64,000 nucleotides of DNA. It comes from Brienomyrus brachyistius (taxonomy: Eukaryota > Chordata > Actinopteri > Osteoglossiformes > Mormyridae). The DNA is taken from NCBI RefSeq assembly GCF_023856365.1, contig NC_064543.1:6589952-6653951 (forward strand), given 5' to 3'. Below are positions 14,001-24,000 of this stretch, one piece after another. The stretch's first letter is position 1. Each line of letters starts with the position of its first letter. The translations under genes were made by a program, and so were the position numbers. A model generated the notes under the pieces. That model was not told the DNA's origin and made no database searches. It saw only the letters and a list, made by a program, of their open reading frames with translations.

Positions 14001-17000
14001 GCCAGGTGGCGTGGACCGGAAGCCGCCCCCCTTTTTCTGGGCAGGTGAGACGGCCGGGGGGGGGGGCGAGCCGTGGGCCTGTGGATGTCACCTTTGCGGC
14101 AGCATCTTCACTCACCTCACTGTCCCTTCCCCTGTCGCCTCAGCAAATCGCCTCCCAGTCCAGCAAGGCCCAGTCCTCCCCGTTTGGCATCGGGTCGGGC
14201 CACAGCTACCCAGCAGACCCATCCTCCTACAGCCCACTCTCCAGTCCGGCCACCTCCTCCCCAAGCGGGAACGCCTACTCCAGCCTAGCCAATCGCGGCA
14301 CGGCCTTCGGTAAGACTCTGCGTTCCATCGTCGCTAAGCACCCAGGGCCTAAACTGGGAAATACGGACCGTGGAGGGAATGGGGATTATACCATCAGCGT
14401 TTAAACCCCGACAACGCAGGGCCCCACCTTAATCAATCAGCGTTTCGGTCACATAGCCCCCCCACTGTTTTTCCCATTTTTCAAATGAGCCACTCGTATA
14501 CATCTCACACCCACGAAGAGCTCGGTCTGTTGCAGGCTTGGTTTATGAAGTGTGAGGACTCGGTTTACAAGCTGCGTGTTCTGCATTAGTGTGATTCTCT
14601 GCCGAAAGGTGTCGGAATTTCAAAATGACTTTAATTCCTGGTCGGTTCCAAATGCTTGTTACACTCGGTATCTTTTGGAATTTAAGTGGATCCTCGTGGC
14701 TAGTTTTTTTTTCTCCATTAAACCGCAAAATGAAAACTGTTGCAAAAGAGAATTTGGATACAGAAGGAAACATAATGATGTTGTTGTACTTGTGATGTTT
14801 GTATCCATTTACCTCAATCATGGAGTCTAAACGCGGCATTTAGGAAGCATGACTTCATCATTCGGCCAGAACCACTGATCGGTCCTGGGGAGCCGACGCC
14901 TTGTTTTCTGCACTGTTAAAATCTTTCTCCCTGGCAAGCAATGCCATTGCCCCCTCCGGTCTTGTAGCAGCTGGTACAGTCCGGATGCTTATTTTTGTGA
15001 TATTCTGCCATTACCCAGATGTATTTTTTTACCCTTTACCAGCAATTGTGGTTTGGGTGCTTGTCTTGCGAGAAAATTAGTATAGAAAAGGTCATAAGTG
15101 CATTTCATGCGAGTCGACTGGTTTCTTTTTCATCAACAAGAAACTGAAGTTTTTCAATGGAAAAATATTCAGAGCAGCTAATTAGCTCTTTCTGTACTTG
15201 CCTGGTCTGTCCTTTGGAAGCGTGCAGGGAATTATCCTGTCTCCAGTAAATTGCTGCTTCTCCGTTAGTCGAGAGGTCGAAAAGCCGGTCTGAGAGGGAT
15301 TCTCAGCGTGTAGTCCAGCGTGTAGCCTGGCATGTTTAGCATGTTGCTTAGCGTGTTTAGTTTGTTCAGCTTGTTCAGGGGCAGGACATCATGAGCAGAA
15401 TCTCTCCCGTTCATTGTCTCCCAGGTGCATGGTCAGCACTCTGCTAGCGCCCCCCAGTGGTATGCATGTGGAAAATGCAGAGAGTGCTCTCTGAATTTCT
15501 GTTAGACTTTGTTTCGGGCCTCAGCAATATCTACAGATTTTGTCGTGCATCACAATGACTTGTTTTACTTTTTGCTTCCAATTGCATTATATTTCTGAGG
15601 TATCAGCAAGATGATCAGCTAAAATCTCTACTGTCCTTCAGGCTTCTCCATGCTTTTTGATCTGGTCCTTAAAATGACTAATAAGATATGATTTGTTCTA
15701 CTAATTAGCTCCCTGAAAGGACATTAACAAAATAATTTGCACGGTGGGTTAGTTCCAATTATGTAGCGCAAATTACCTAACATATAAAACGCGATTCTGA
15801 TGTCCTGAAAAGGCATAAATTGAAAGAAGGAAACAATTAATTTTCACACACACACACAGATGCATACAGACACGCACACACACACGTGGGCATGCCCTGA
15901 GGAGATGCTTTTGCTCATTATGTGCATTAGGTACTTGATAAATGTAAATTCCAGATGAGCAGAGGCGTATTAATTAAGGAGGATGTCATGGCTGTGTTCA
16001 CGCGTAGTGCTGAGACGCACCTTTGTTACAGGGGCGGCGTTCCCGCCCCAGATAAGTCCCGATAAGCTCCGTGTTAGGTGACGTGCGCGTCCTGCCGGGC
16101 TGGAGCCGAGCTCAGGCCCCCTGGGGAATACCGCCTGAAGCCTCCTCACCCCGGCCGGCTCGGGACACGTGGACAAGCCGCCTCCTGAAATACGTCGCCG
16201 CCCACCCCCTCATCACATGCTTCGCTGGTTTTTGCTGTTGTGTTGAATTTTTGATTTCAAAGTTGGCCCTAAATGGATAGTCTGCCCCCGCCACCCCCCC
16301 CCCACCCATCCAGGGTACTTGGGGTTTTGTGGCATAATGCTTCACCAGGGGGGGTGTCATCTACCGCTCACAAGTTTGTGAAAAACATATCATGGTGTTT
16401 TCGGACCGCAGGTGTTCTTTGGGGCAAATGAAAATCATGGTGACCCCCCCCCAGCTCAAAGGTTTCTTAAAAAAGCTTTTAAAGAAATACCCCTAACCAT
16501 TTAGTGCATTTTATCCTGCAGTGTACGATGTGGCAGGAAGTCTGCCATAGTTACATTCTTTCAGCCAATCGCAGCACGGCTTTCGGTAAAACGCTCCGCA
16601 CGCCGTCTTCTCCAGCCGAAGATCTCCCGCTGATGATGCTCTACGATTTGGCTGAAATGAGAAAATGAAACAAACTGTGAGGGAGGAGTCGCGCTTTACC
16701 CGTCCTCGTCTGCCCCTCCCACTACTGACGTTGCAGGCGAAGGGGGCCAGAGCGGGGGGCAGTTCCAGGGTCGGCCTTCTGAGGTTTGGTCACAGTGGCA
16801 GAACCAGCACCACGGCCAGCAGGGCGGCGATCAGCACGGCCACACCCAGCCAGGGCAGACGGAGGTCTTTCAGGTAACGACCGATCGCTTGCCACACGGT
16901 AAATGGTGACGTTCCCTGACGCTGTTATCCGGGCCTGATTGGGCGTGTGTTCCCCCCCTCCCCGTGTCACAGGACATGTTGCCCATGGCGGGGGATCCCA

Positions 17001-17071
17001 CTCAGGGGACGGCCAACTACAATATCGAGGATTTCGCCGACCTGGGAATGTTCCCGCCGTTCTCCGAGTAA
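349..17071 (+). CDS. arnt2: arnt2, aryl hydrocarbon receptor nuclear translocator 2 (3' part, 15 coding exons)
   Basis: ARNT2 is a class II bHLH-PAS transcription factor that dimerises in the nucleus with partners such as SIM1, NPAS4, HIF-alpha subunits and AhR. Fifteen exons join in frame: 349-562, 5463-5565, 6934-6999, 7407-7492, 8743-8819, 9108-9242, 9570-9644, 10228-10379, 13137-13212, 13294-13417, 13595-13694, 13906-14044, 14144-14309, 16737-16873 and 16973-17071. The total is 1749 nt, or 582 residues plus TAA. All introns are GT-AG and all phases match. The product starts at the beginning of PAS-A, contains PAS-B (local residues about 190-290) and ends with a Gln/Ser/Pro-rich activation tail. 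The C-terminus ([18 protein letters not shown]) is the ARNT2 type; the ARNT1 tail differs. Mammalian ARNT2 is about 717 residues, so about 135 N-terminal residues, including the bHLH, are encoded upstream of the window. No frameshift or internal stop is seen, so the gene looks functional. Confidence 0.97.
1814..1975 (-). mobile_element. tRNA-derived SINE fragment with internal 20-bp tandem repeat
   Basis: On the minus strand the block has a Pol III box B-like gttcaaatcc and, further 3', the motif ggataaaagtgtctgct, which is common near the 3' end of teleost SINEs and L2-type elements. A 20-bp unit (ccctgatcacagacacagcg on the plus strand) is repeated about 3.5 times at 1902-1970, inside the presumed tRNA-like head. 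The class is inferred from motifs; the exact family is unknown. Confidence 0.55.
4066..4200. repeat. possible MITE-like dispersed repeat
   Basis: The stretch repeats the words ttttccactg and ggtaccggtgcc/ggtgccgtac in two related halves (about 4070-4110 and 4148-4192). This is a composition I associate with small non-autonomous DNA transposons in fish. No clean terminal inverted repeat or target duplication could be defined, so the call is weak. Confidence 0.3.
5463..5565 (+). CDS. arnt2: arnt2 exon: PAS-A, middle
   Basis: The exon encodes local residues 72-105, including [16 protein letters not shown] and [15 protein letters not shown], within PAS-A. The acceptor is cctacag and the donor is gtagag. 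It starts in phase 1 and ends in phase 2. The residues match vertebrate ARNT2 without gaps. Confidence 0.97.
6059..6203. repeat. 29-bp GC-rich minisatellite, 5 copies
   Basis: Five head-to-tail copies of a 29-bp unit with the core ggtcctggagcggcatggg. Units differ at only a few bases (gcggg/ccggg at the junction and one gcg/gag). The tract is G-rich on the plus strand and lies in an arnt2 intron. Confidence 0.93.
6509..6818. repeat. (TCTG/TCTC)n polypyrimidine microsatellite
   Basis: About 310 bp of imperfect ctgt/ctct repeats, almost purely pyrimidine on the plus strand apart from G. Apparent ORFs of 85-250 codons on both strands here consist of Ser/Leu/Val/Cys or Arg/Gln/Thr/Asp runs and are artefacts. 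Confidence 0.92.
6934..6999 (+). CDS. arnt2: arnt2 exon: PAS-A, small 66-nt exon
   Basis: The exon encodes [21 protein letters not shown] (local residues 107-127), the variable loop of PAS-A. The acceptor is ctccgcag and the donor is the consensus gtaagt. At 66 nt, skipping it would keep the reading frame. Residues are less conserved with mammals than in the neighbouring exons, as expected for this loop. Confidence 0.95.
7151..7333. repeat. 40-bp minisatellite, about 4.6 copies
   Basis: Four full and one partial copy of a 40-bp unit containing gcgcagacgtg and tagaggtggacattct, in the intron between the 66-nt and 86-nt exons. It ends about 75 bp before the next acceptor. Minus-strand ORFs with a repeated [11 protein letters not shown] peptide come from this repeat. 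Confidence 0.93.
7407..7492 (+). CDS. arnt2: arnt2 exon: end of PAS-A
   Basis: The exon encodes [18 protein letters not shown] then [10 protein letters not shown] (local residues 129-156), the last strands of PAS-A. The acceptor is ctctgcag and the donor is gtacga. It begins in phase 2 and ends in phase 1. The match to vertebrate ARNT2 is strong. Confidence 0.97.
7577..7622. repeat. (TG)n microsatellite
   Basis: A run of tg dinucleotides with a few interruptions, in an arnt2 intron about 85 bp after the 7407-7492 exon. Confidence 0.9.
7777..7841. repeat. 14-bp tandem repeat (ctcaccgcgcagtg), 4.6 copies
   Basis: Four exact copies and a partial copy of ctcaccgcgcagtg, ending directly beside the perfect hairpin at 7846-7881. 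Confidence 0.95.
7846..7881. repeat. perfect 16-bp inverted repeat with 4-nt loop
   Basis: cagccttaagatgtac at 7846-7861 is followed by gtct and then its exact reverse complement at 7866-7881. It would form a stable stem-loop in DNA or in the arnt2 pre-mRNA. It lies 4 bp after the 14-bp tandem repeat in the intron. Confidence 0.95.
8743..8819 (+). CDS. arnt2: arnt2 exon: PAS-A to PAS-B linker
   Basis: The exon encodes [20 protein letters not shown] then IGRLQ (local residues 157-182). The acceptor is cttcttag and the donor is gtatga. It ends in phase 0. The sequence matches the ARNT2 inter-PAS region. Confidence 0.96.
9108..9242 (+). CDS. arnt2: arnt2 exon: start of PAS-B
   Basis: Forty-five codons (local residues 183-227) include [20 protein letters not shown] and VIGYQPQ. 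This is the beginning of PAS-B, the second dimerisation domain. The acceptor is atgacag and the donor is gtcagt, with phase 0 at both ends. Confidence 0.97.
9570..9644 (+). CDS. arnt2: arnt2 exon: PAS-B core
   Basis: Twenty-five codons (local residues 228-252), [20 protein letters not shown] then ESFQQ, are identical in type to vertebrate ARNT2. The acceptor is ctccctcag and the donor is gtatgt, with phase 0 at both ends. Confidence 0.97.
9999..10097. repeat. three identical 33-bp tandem copies in an arnt2 intron
   Basis: A 33-bp unit with the core agtatgatgtcattggcgtg is repeated three times with no differences. It lies 130 bp before the PAS-B exon at 10228. Lack of divergence indicates recent expansion. 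Confidence 0.95.
10228..10379 (+). CDS. arnt2: arnt2 exon: end of PAS-B
   Basis: The exon encodes [20 protein letters not shown] through [20 protein letters not shown] to the split lysine of NTNVK (local residues 253-302). The acceptor is ctcccag. The donor gtgggt begins inside the apparent AAG codon, and the G that restores it is the first base of the next exon. Confidence 0.97.
10380..13136 (+). other. arnt2: arnt2 intron (2.8 kb)
   Basis: This contains a long (GT)n tract at about 10947-11018 and otherwise unique-looking sequence. No exon is recognisable. ORFs at 11874-13036 lack splice-consistent borders and protein resemblance. Confidence 0.75.
10947..11018. repeat. (GT)n microsatellite, about 36 repeats
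   Basis: An essentially pure gt repeat of about 70 bp follows ggggcgtgc in an arnt2 intron. Confidence 0.95.
13137..13212 (+). CDS. arnt2: arnt2 exon: Gln-rich segment after PAS-B
   Basis: The exon encodes [20 protein letters not shown] then YDLTQ (local residues 304-328) after completing the split lysine codon. The acceptor is ctcctgcag and the donor is gtacca. The Gln run begins the C-terminal transactivation half. Confidence 0.96.
13294..13417 (+). CDS. arnt2: arnt2 exon: C-terminal region, [11 protein letters not shown] motif
   Basis: The exon encodes local residues 329-369, including [19 protein letters not shown], a well-conserved ARNT-family motif. The acceptor is cccctgcag and the donor is gtacgt, with phase 1 at the 3' end. 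Confidence 0.96.
13595..13694 (+). CDS. arnt2: arnt2 exon: Ser/Gly/Gln-rich region
   Basis: The exon encodes [20 protein letters not shown] and [13 protein letters not shown] (local residues 370-402). The acceptor is attcttgcag and the donor is gtgggg. The split serine codon is completed at 13906. Confidence 0.94.
13906..14044 (+). CDS. arnt2: arnt2 exon: HVPGVNDIQ region
   Basis: The exon encodes [20 protein letters not shown] through [14 protein letters not shown] (local residues 403-449). The acceptor is tgttgcag and the donor is gtgaga. It matches the vertebrate ARNT2 activation region closely. Confidence 0.96.
14144..14309 (+). CDS. arnt2: arnt2 exon: Ser/Pro-rich activation region
   Basis: The exon encodes [20 protein letters not shown] through [20 protein letters not shown] and NRGTAF (local residues 450-504). 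The acceptor is gcctcag and the donor is gtaaga, with phase 1 at the 3' end. The last 20 or so bases and the donor are copied at 16565-16590 (see findings). Confidence 0.96.
14310..16736 (+). other. arnt2: arnt2 intron (2.4 kb)
   Basis: This contains an imperfect CA tract at about 15846-15888 and, near its 3' end, a partial duplicate of the preceding exon end with its own splice sites (16565-16585). Otherwise nothing recognisable was seen. Confidence 0.75.
16565..16585 (+). CDS. arnt2: candidate 21-nt in-frame microexon of arnt2
   Basis: The bases from 16565 to 16585 are preceded by a good acceptor (acattctttcag) and followed by gtaaaa. They enter in phase 1 after exon 14144-14309 and leave in phase 1 into exon 16737-16873. 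Inclusion would add seven residues, ANRSTAF, a near copy of the preceding ANRGTAF. The sequence, including the donor region, is clearly related to 14289-14320 and differs mainly at silent or conservative positions. It may be an alternative microexon or a non-functional duplication remnant; no transcript evidence is available here. Confidence 0.4.
16737..16873 (+). CDS. arnt2: arnt2 exon: Gln/His-rich region
   Basis: The exon encodes [20 protein letters not shown] through [20 protein letters not shown] and TEVFQ (local residues 506-550). The acceptor is cgttgcag and the donor is gtaacg. It corresponds to the conserved ARNT2 segment just before the terminal exon. Confidence 0.96.
16973..17071 (+). 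CDS. arnt2: arnt2 terminal coding exon
   Basis: The exon encodes [20 protein letters not shown] then [12 protein letters not shown] and TAA at 17069-17071. The acidic/hydrophobic end is the ARNT-family C-terminal activation motif, and its wording is that of ARNT2. The acceptor is gtgtcacag. Confidence 0.97.
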   Translation, partial: DMLPMAGDPTQGTANYNIEDFADLGMFPPFSE

Positions 17072-18095
17072 CGGCCGCGTGCCAGAGAGAGGGACTCTCC
17101 CGGAAAGGACAACGTCCTCATTCCATCAAAGCAATTGGCGCGGGACACCACATGGAATTGGGAAAGGTGGTCGACGGACACGCACACACACACACGCACG
17201 CACACACAGCATGCTCACCGGCAGACTGCGCACGGTGCTGCACCACCGCGCCTCGTCACGCAGGGGGGGGCGGCGCGGCCCCAAGGAGCGTCGGACGAGG
17301 GCGTCGCCTCGCTCAGGCCGGCGTCCCGGAAGGGAAGCGGGACTCGCCTGCTCCGGGTTCGACTCCAGGAGGATATCAGCTCCTCGTCTTTTGATTATCT
17401 GACTTCCCGCGTGCCAAACTGTGACGTCACTCCTCTGCTGCTCCATATGATGCTTTCAGCACAGAAATATCTGATTAGTAGCACATTCCTTAATCTAGAT
17501 TGATTAACACGGCTGTGGGAGCGTTAATGTGCTGCACTAAAGTGTACCTTCTGTTTTATCTTTTTTCAAAAACACCGTGATGTTTCTGAAGCTTGGGGTG
17601 AAACATTAAATGTACATCATTAAGCTACTATAACTTGTTTCGGGCCCCCTCGGGCAGGGGTGGGCGTGGGGTCGTGGCTAAGCGACGGACACACAGGGGG
17701 CCAGCAGCACGTGTGCTTCGGTACTCAGAGGGAGCGGGAGCGACTCCTGCCGACGGAGCGTTTTCACACAGGAGCTGGGTGAGTTGAACTCAGCTGAAAC
17801 CCCTTCGAGGGCCGTGGGTCTTTGCAGCTTTTGTTAAATGGATGTTTTTGTAAATAACGTGTGTGTTTTTTTTTTTCCCTCCATCTTAAGTTTTCTTATG
17901 TATTGCATCTATACATATTTGTGTAGTTTTAATATCGTGTACAATGTGTGTGTATATTTAACTATTTGTCCTTAGGTAGTCTGGTAATTGTAAATTGAGG
18001 TTAGACTTGTAAAAACTGTGTAAATGTGATCCATTATTTTTGTGTAACTTTATAAAAGGAAATGTGCGTGTGACAATAAATTCCTACTGGTTTAT
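17072..18095 (+). other. arnt2: arnt2 3' untranslated region
   Basis: About 1 kb from the stop codon to the likely cleavage site after the AATAAA at 18075-18080. It includes a CA tract near 17183-17213 and AT-rich stretches near its end (gtacatatt, ttttgtaaataac). The exact end is inferred from the polyadenylation signal. Confidence 0.7.
18075..18080 (+). terminator. arnt2: polyadenylation signal AATAAA of arnt2
   Basis: Canonical aataaa about 1.0 kb after the stop, followed within 30 bp by a gt/t-rich stretch (ggtttatgtggctgtc). Earlier attaaa-like words (about 17605) could give shorter forms. Confidence 0.75.
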
Positions 18096-18099
18096 GTGG

Positions 18100-21000
18100 C
18101 TGTCAATCCATAAATCCCAGCAGCGTCCAGCGAGTTCCTTCCAAACGGTGATGTGTTTTTTCTGGACAGGCATGACTGTGGACGGCCTGGTTTGTCAGCA
18201 CATGACGGTTAGGACCTGCAGGATGGGCGTTCTGGGTGTTTTTCTGGCTCTTCCTGGAGGAAGCAGGCTGGATGTCCATACTGCTTCCTGGGCAGAGACG
18301 GGAGGGGATCTGTGTTTGCTGACAGATACTCGCGTCACACGTGTTCCTGTGTCAGGAACCTCTGACCTCATATGCATCATGCGAGACTGATGAGTGTAGC
18401 TTAACCCCTGCACTCTGCCGAGCAGGAAAAGTACTGACCTCTGTTCTTGTCTTCCCTGTAGTTTCCAAGATTAATGGGTTCTGATTGTTTAAATCTTGTT
18501 CACACTGCATGAAGGGAACAAGGCAACGTTAAAGAAAACCTGTCCACCACCTTTACTGACAACTGGAAAGGTTAATGGTTGAAATTGCAGTTCCTTTCAC
18601 GGTGACAGATTAGACATGAAGTTTTACGCGACGTTTCCTTCAGTTTCGGTGAGCTCCTGTAGCAGAGGCTTCGTGGGACCAGCGTCGGACTCGGGCCGAG
18701 GAATGACTGCAGAGCTGCGGCAGCGGGAGCTCAGTGCAGTCAGGCCTCGAGTTCCGCTTCAGAGGTATCTGGGCTGCGTGACTGAGTGGAAATGTGACCG
18801 AGGGAGGGGCCAGCTCCGGGCAAGATTTGAGAGCGTGAGAGCACTTGATCTGTGCGTCAAGACAAAGGGGGGTGGGGTGGGTGGTACCGTGGCGTTTTCA
18901 TGTGAAGCTCGTCCACATTGCTGCACTCCTCTTGGGCACCCTCAGCACCCCCCCCCCAGCCCCCAGCCACCAGCAGAGACGCACACAACAAGCTCTTAGC
19001 ACTTCAGAAGACGGCCATTGATGACGTGGTGCTCTATACTGGGCGTCGTTGCTCGAGTGTCTTGACCTTGGGATGCATGTGACCGGATGAGAGTCGGGCG
19101 CATTTCCTCTCTGCAGTGTGTCTGTCAGGCAATGTCAGGGCTGCAGGAATCCGGTCCTGCACTCAGGATTCTCGGTGCTGCTCCAGGAGTGCGTAGGCTT
19201 TTTGATTTCCCAGCTGAGCCGTGGGACCTTCCCGAAACATGGCCAGCGGCACAGATCTGCCGCTACGTGTTCTGCATGTGTTGACCGAAGTCCATATTCA
19301 GGAACCGCAGTTGGTGATGGTCACACACCTCCCCTCCCCCACCCCAAAGTCCACTGTAATGTATGAAGATCAGATCAACAGGAAGACGTACCGATACATC
19401 AACCTTATGGGTCTCCACTGCCCGTTGAAATCCATGTTTCTCATCCGTATATTTTACCACCGTCCTCATTTCCCTCCTCCTCGGTGGCAGTGAGGGTTAA
19501 AGCTTTGTTGGAGAGGCCGGGTAGAAGCTGTAGGGCGTGTTTATGAGCACACAGGCCCAGCTAAGGACAGGTGAGGCTGCCGTTGTTACTTTTGATATAC
19601 AGCCTGGTCTGGGACGCTTCCCGGAACTGTGAGGAAGCATCAGCCCAGAGCAACAGCCCAGCTCACCATGCAGCAACAGAGGTGCCACATAGCCTCACCT
19701 ACTCCTGCGTTCCCCTCCTCTGCTTCCTATAGTCCAATTCCGAACAGCCGAGGTGAGTTCTGAGGGGGAGGGGCATCCTGCCAGGGGTCCCTGTTCTTCC
19801 TCACCTTGACCCCGTACCATGCAAACAGATGGGTGCGGAAGCAGGAGCTGAAAATCCCGCACGATGCGTCTCTCCGCGGTGGACGGGTGACGATCAGTCC
19901 GTCACTAATGGCAGAATTCGGAAACCATCTGTCTCATTTCGAAGGCGCGGCAGAAGTCGGGAGGATCGAAACGGAGGCGGCCAGCGAGGGCAGTGAACCG
20001 AACGGAGCTGATTAGCCTGTTCAGTGGGCTGCGTGTGGGCGGTGGCCGAAAATGAGGGGCGTCGCCCCTTTTTCTTGAAGGACACCATTGTTGCGAAGCC
20101 TTATGGGAGGGCACCAGTGTGCTATGCCTGTTGTTATAGCGGTCAGAGCCCGTTACGCCCAGCGCTAAGCAGATAATGCTGTTATCTGTGCCCAAGCGTT
20201 AGGCTTCGTATTCAGCAACCACAGGGAGTTTGGGTCCTGAGAGAACTGCAGCCCCCCCCCTGCCTCTGGGAGGAGGGGTTGCAAAGAAATAAAAGATTTT
20301 TCTGGGTTTTCCCTCTAATCAGAGTCCCTGTAGACCTTCCACGTAGCGGCCGTCTCGAAGTTCTGGAACCTTCTCCAGCTTCTGAGGAACAGATTCGGTC
20401 GGGCCTCCCTTACTGCTTTGAAGAATAATTCTTATGAGAAGCTCCAAAGAAACAGTTATAAAACACTCATCTTTTTATATCCTAAATACAAAACGCAGAC
20501 GGATTCCTTGAAACTCGAGCACTATGAACAGAGTCTAACCCAATAAACACTGCAGACACGCCGTTTAAATTCGGCTTTGGAGGTCCCCAATATTACTGAT
20601 GTTACTGAGAGTTTCAGAGCCTTTGCAGAAGGGTTAATGTTCCCAAAAGGCGTGTATCTGGTGCGGTAGCCGGCTGGGTCGCTTCAAGCCGGTGTCCTGA
20701 CTGTTCACGAGCTGCAGGAGGGCTCCTGGCATCTTTCGGCATCGTTAAGCGGGAATTCCTGCGACTGTGAGCGTAAGGACACCGCCGACGTCAGTCCTCT
20801 TTACGTCCGTGCCGCTTTTACTGCGTCTGACGGCGGTGGGGGTGCTGCGTGGGGCAGTCCACCACCTGTGGTGCTGATGGGTGATCCGGGAATCCAACAG
20901 CCCCACCCTGTGTTGCAATGGGGGGGAATTGTCGTAAATGAAAAGAAATGAGAAACAGAGTGAGGGCTGGAGATGAAGACCCCCCCCCCCCATCCCATCC

Positions 21001-24000
21001 AACTACGCCCCATTCTGCGGCGCCAACCATCATAGTGAAGATGGTGCAGGGTGGTGTTGGGGGCGGTGTTCGCCGAGCCCCACAGTTTGTTAGCATTCAG
21101 CGTAATTAGCCACACTTGAGTCTACCTCTGTAGACGTGGCAGAAAGCATGAAGCTATCAGCTCATGCGTAATTAGCGAGCCATCTGTCACGGTAATTGGA
21201 ATTCTATCCGCAGCTGTGCAGAAGTGTGAATGTATCGCATAATTAAACAAGGCCATGGAAGCCGGAAGCACGGGACCAGATGGAGGAGACGACGCGGTAG
21301 ACATCTTTCTGCAGATGCTGCCCGCCACTCAAGTATTATTATTGATGAATGTGCAGAATGGGCAGCTGGATCAGAGGGATCCGAGGAAAAATGTCCACTC
21401 GGCCAGGGAGTCTCACCCCAGGGACGGCTAAACATGGACTATAAGGTGCCATCCCGGCACCTGAAATCCCCCTGACTGGGGCGGGGGTCGTCTTCTCTGA
21501 TAATGCAGCCTTTATAGGATTAGTGAAGTTCAGGATGTGGATACTGGATTTTGTTGTGTCAAAGGCATTACGGTCAATACCATTGCTTTAAGAGAGAAAC
21601 CGGAATGCTCTAGAATCTATATTCAGGAATTCTTCAACACTAATAACTGACTTGGAATGAGGAATCAATCTTTAATTTTAAGCTGAAGCTTATTAGTGTC
21701 TTTGCAGTGTTACTTGTATAACAGACTGTATGTCTGCTGCTGTTACTGCGACGGGGTTAGAACCTCATGCTAGTGTGATCTGCTGAACGTCGTCTCTGAA
21801 GGCAGTATTAGTATTAAAACATTTCAAAGTAACTTTCTAACCCTAATTTGAAGCAGACCACAGGACCTCCGTAAGTGTCCAACAAAACATTTTCTTCTTC
21901 CTTAAGAAGTGGTTTGAAGTATTTGGTGTTTTGGATTTCGATGTTGACTTGCTGATATCCTTCGGTCATAATTCAATAAATACCCATCACACAGAATTAG
22001 GTAAAAACAGGAAACCGTTTCCTCAACAAAATGATGTGAATGAATCCCAGGTTTCAGCTCCGGTGTTAGTTTAACCTGCTAAGTCCTGGTTCCATTTTCA
22101 GTTTGTTTAACCCTGTCAGGATAACTGACTGAATCATTGGACATGAAACATTGTTTTAAATGACTAAGCATTATAACATTTTTTTTTTGGGGGGGGGGGG
22201 ATTTCACTCCAAACTGGGAATCAAACTGACATTGGTTTCTATATACCCTATGTGTGTGCCCATGTTCTATGTCCACACTCTTGTCTGGACCAAGATATTT
22301 ACTGGTTGTGTTGGTCAAAAATATTACTTTCTGACCACTGCTGGCAAAACAAAGAGGATGATGTTAACTGAAATGTAAAATGTTTGGGTGAAGAGAGCCA
22401 GGCCTGGGTAAGACCTGATCTGAGGGGAACCTGAACTTCCTTCCCTTTAAAGTCTCGGACGAGGTAATGTGAAAGGCTGAGGCGAGGAGCCTGCTGTCGA
22501 ACAAACGCTTAATGCTGTCACACTCCTTTACCGGCGAAGACAGGCAGCACGGACAAACTGGTGTGCTCTGAATTCTGAAGGAGTTCGCAAGATGAGACCT
22601 GTAGGGATTAACGTCCCACGCGCCGATTAACATAAAACTGATCAATTGCACTCAGGTAGCTCATCACCAGATCGTTCGGTTTGTTTAGCAAAAGAATGAT
22701 GCCGGGTTAGCTGCTGCCTCCTAGCCTGGGGAGTGTGTGAAATCCGGGCTCATAAACTCCACAGCTCAATTAAAGGTGCATTAAATCTTCTGTCACCCAT
22801 GGTGCCTTGACACCTGTGATTAAAGTTCGTAACGCAATGGGACGTTGGCTATAGCGCTTTGGGTGAAGACCGGTCAGTCTCTGCAATGCCCCCGGTGTTC
22901 ACATCCCAGTGGGTCATCAACCTTTGGGCCAGGTGTGTGTGTGGGGTCTGGTGTTTCCCATTACACTGCCTCTGGTGTCATGTGCGAGGAGGTGATGTGG
23001 GTCTCCTGTGTGTCTGGGGGCAGCCAGCTGGGACCACCTCCCTAGGAAAAGCCATGTGCGGATATCGAGCAGTCATTAGATCCACTGACCCAGGACATAC
23101 CTGGTTGACTACCATGCAGAAGAGGAGTGGTTTTGAAGGGGTAAGGTAGTGCTAACCATGACTGTGATATTCTACAGATGGAGCTCACTAATAATGGAGG
23201 GGGTAGCGACCTACAGACTGGCGTCTGCCTGCGTGTCGGCCGGCTCATTAGGCAGAAGAACACTCTAGAATGCCACTCCCACCCCCCGTGTTTATGTCCC
23301 TCTAGTCTGCGACCTCGGGTTTGGCGCTGAGGGAACATAGACTTTTTTCACACAAATTCGAGGAACAAAAAAGCAACCAACTGGAACCAGATTAAAATAA
23401 CTTGTCTGTCTAAACAGGCGGTGAGAAAGCAATGATAAATGAGCAGGCGCCCGTTTGCCTCCAGAGCGGGAGCGTCGCCGTCCGGAACCCGCCGCTGACG
23501 TCTCGTCCTCCTTTCGCTGCCTGTCTTTCTCTCGTGCAGAATGTAAGTCCTGTCAGTGCGATATCTGCTCATAACATGAAATTAAAGATGATCTCCTCTC
23601 CTCCCGACAGTGGTCGGACCTTCAGGGAAACCTCAAAGCGGTTTTTTTCCTCACGTGACTCCCAGCCCATCAGGCCTCTTGATAGCCCTATCTACCCAAT
23701 TCTTGCCGCAATAATCTCCCCGCACACCCCCCCCCATATGTTGTCACCGATTGGACAGAGCGTGCAGAGTCAGCTCCCCATAACTGGTACCGGGTGCCCT
23801 GTTGTTCTTTGACATCTTTAAGTTCGACCTAATAAATGGCCCAGTCTCTGCTCCATCCATTATCTTAGGAACAGCAAAAAAAATGCAATACATATGGGCG
23901 GGAACAGTGTGCAGGAACCTCCTTCATTGCCCATGGATAACATGAATAAGAGCCTCCAATGACACAATGTTCTTCCTTATGTGTTTAAGAGCACACACAC

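Noticed and set aside
16521..16585. Alternative acceptor (atcctgcag) giving a longer version of the candidate arnt2 microexon
   Set aside because: In the required phase it meets TAG before reaching the copied segment, so it would truncate the protein.
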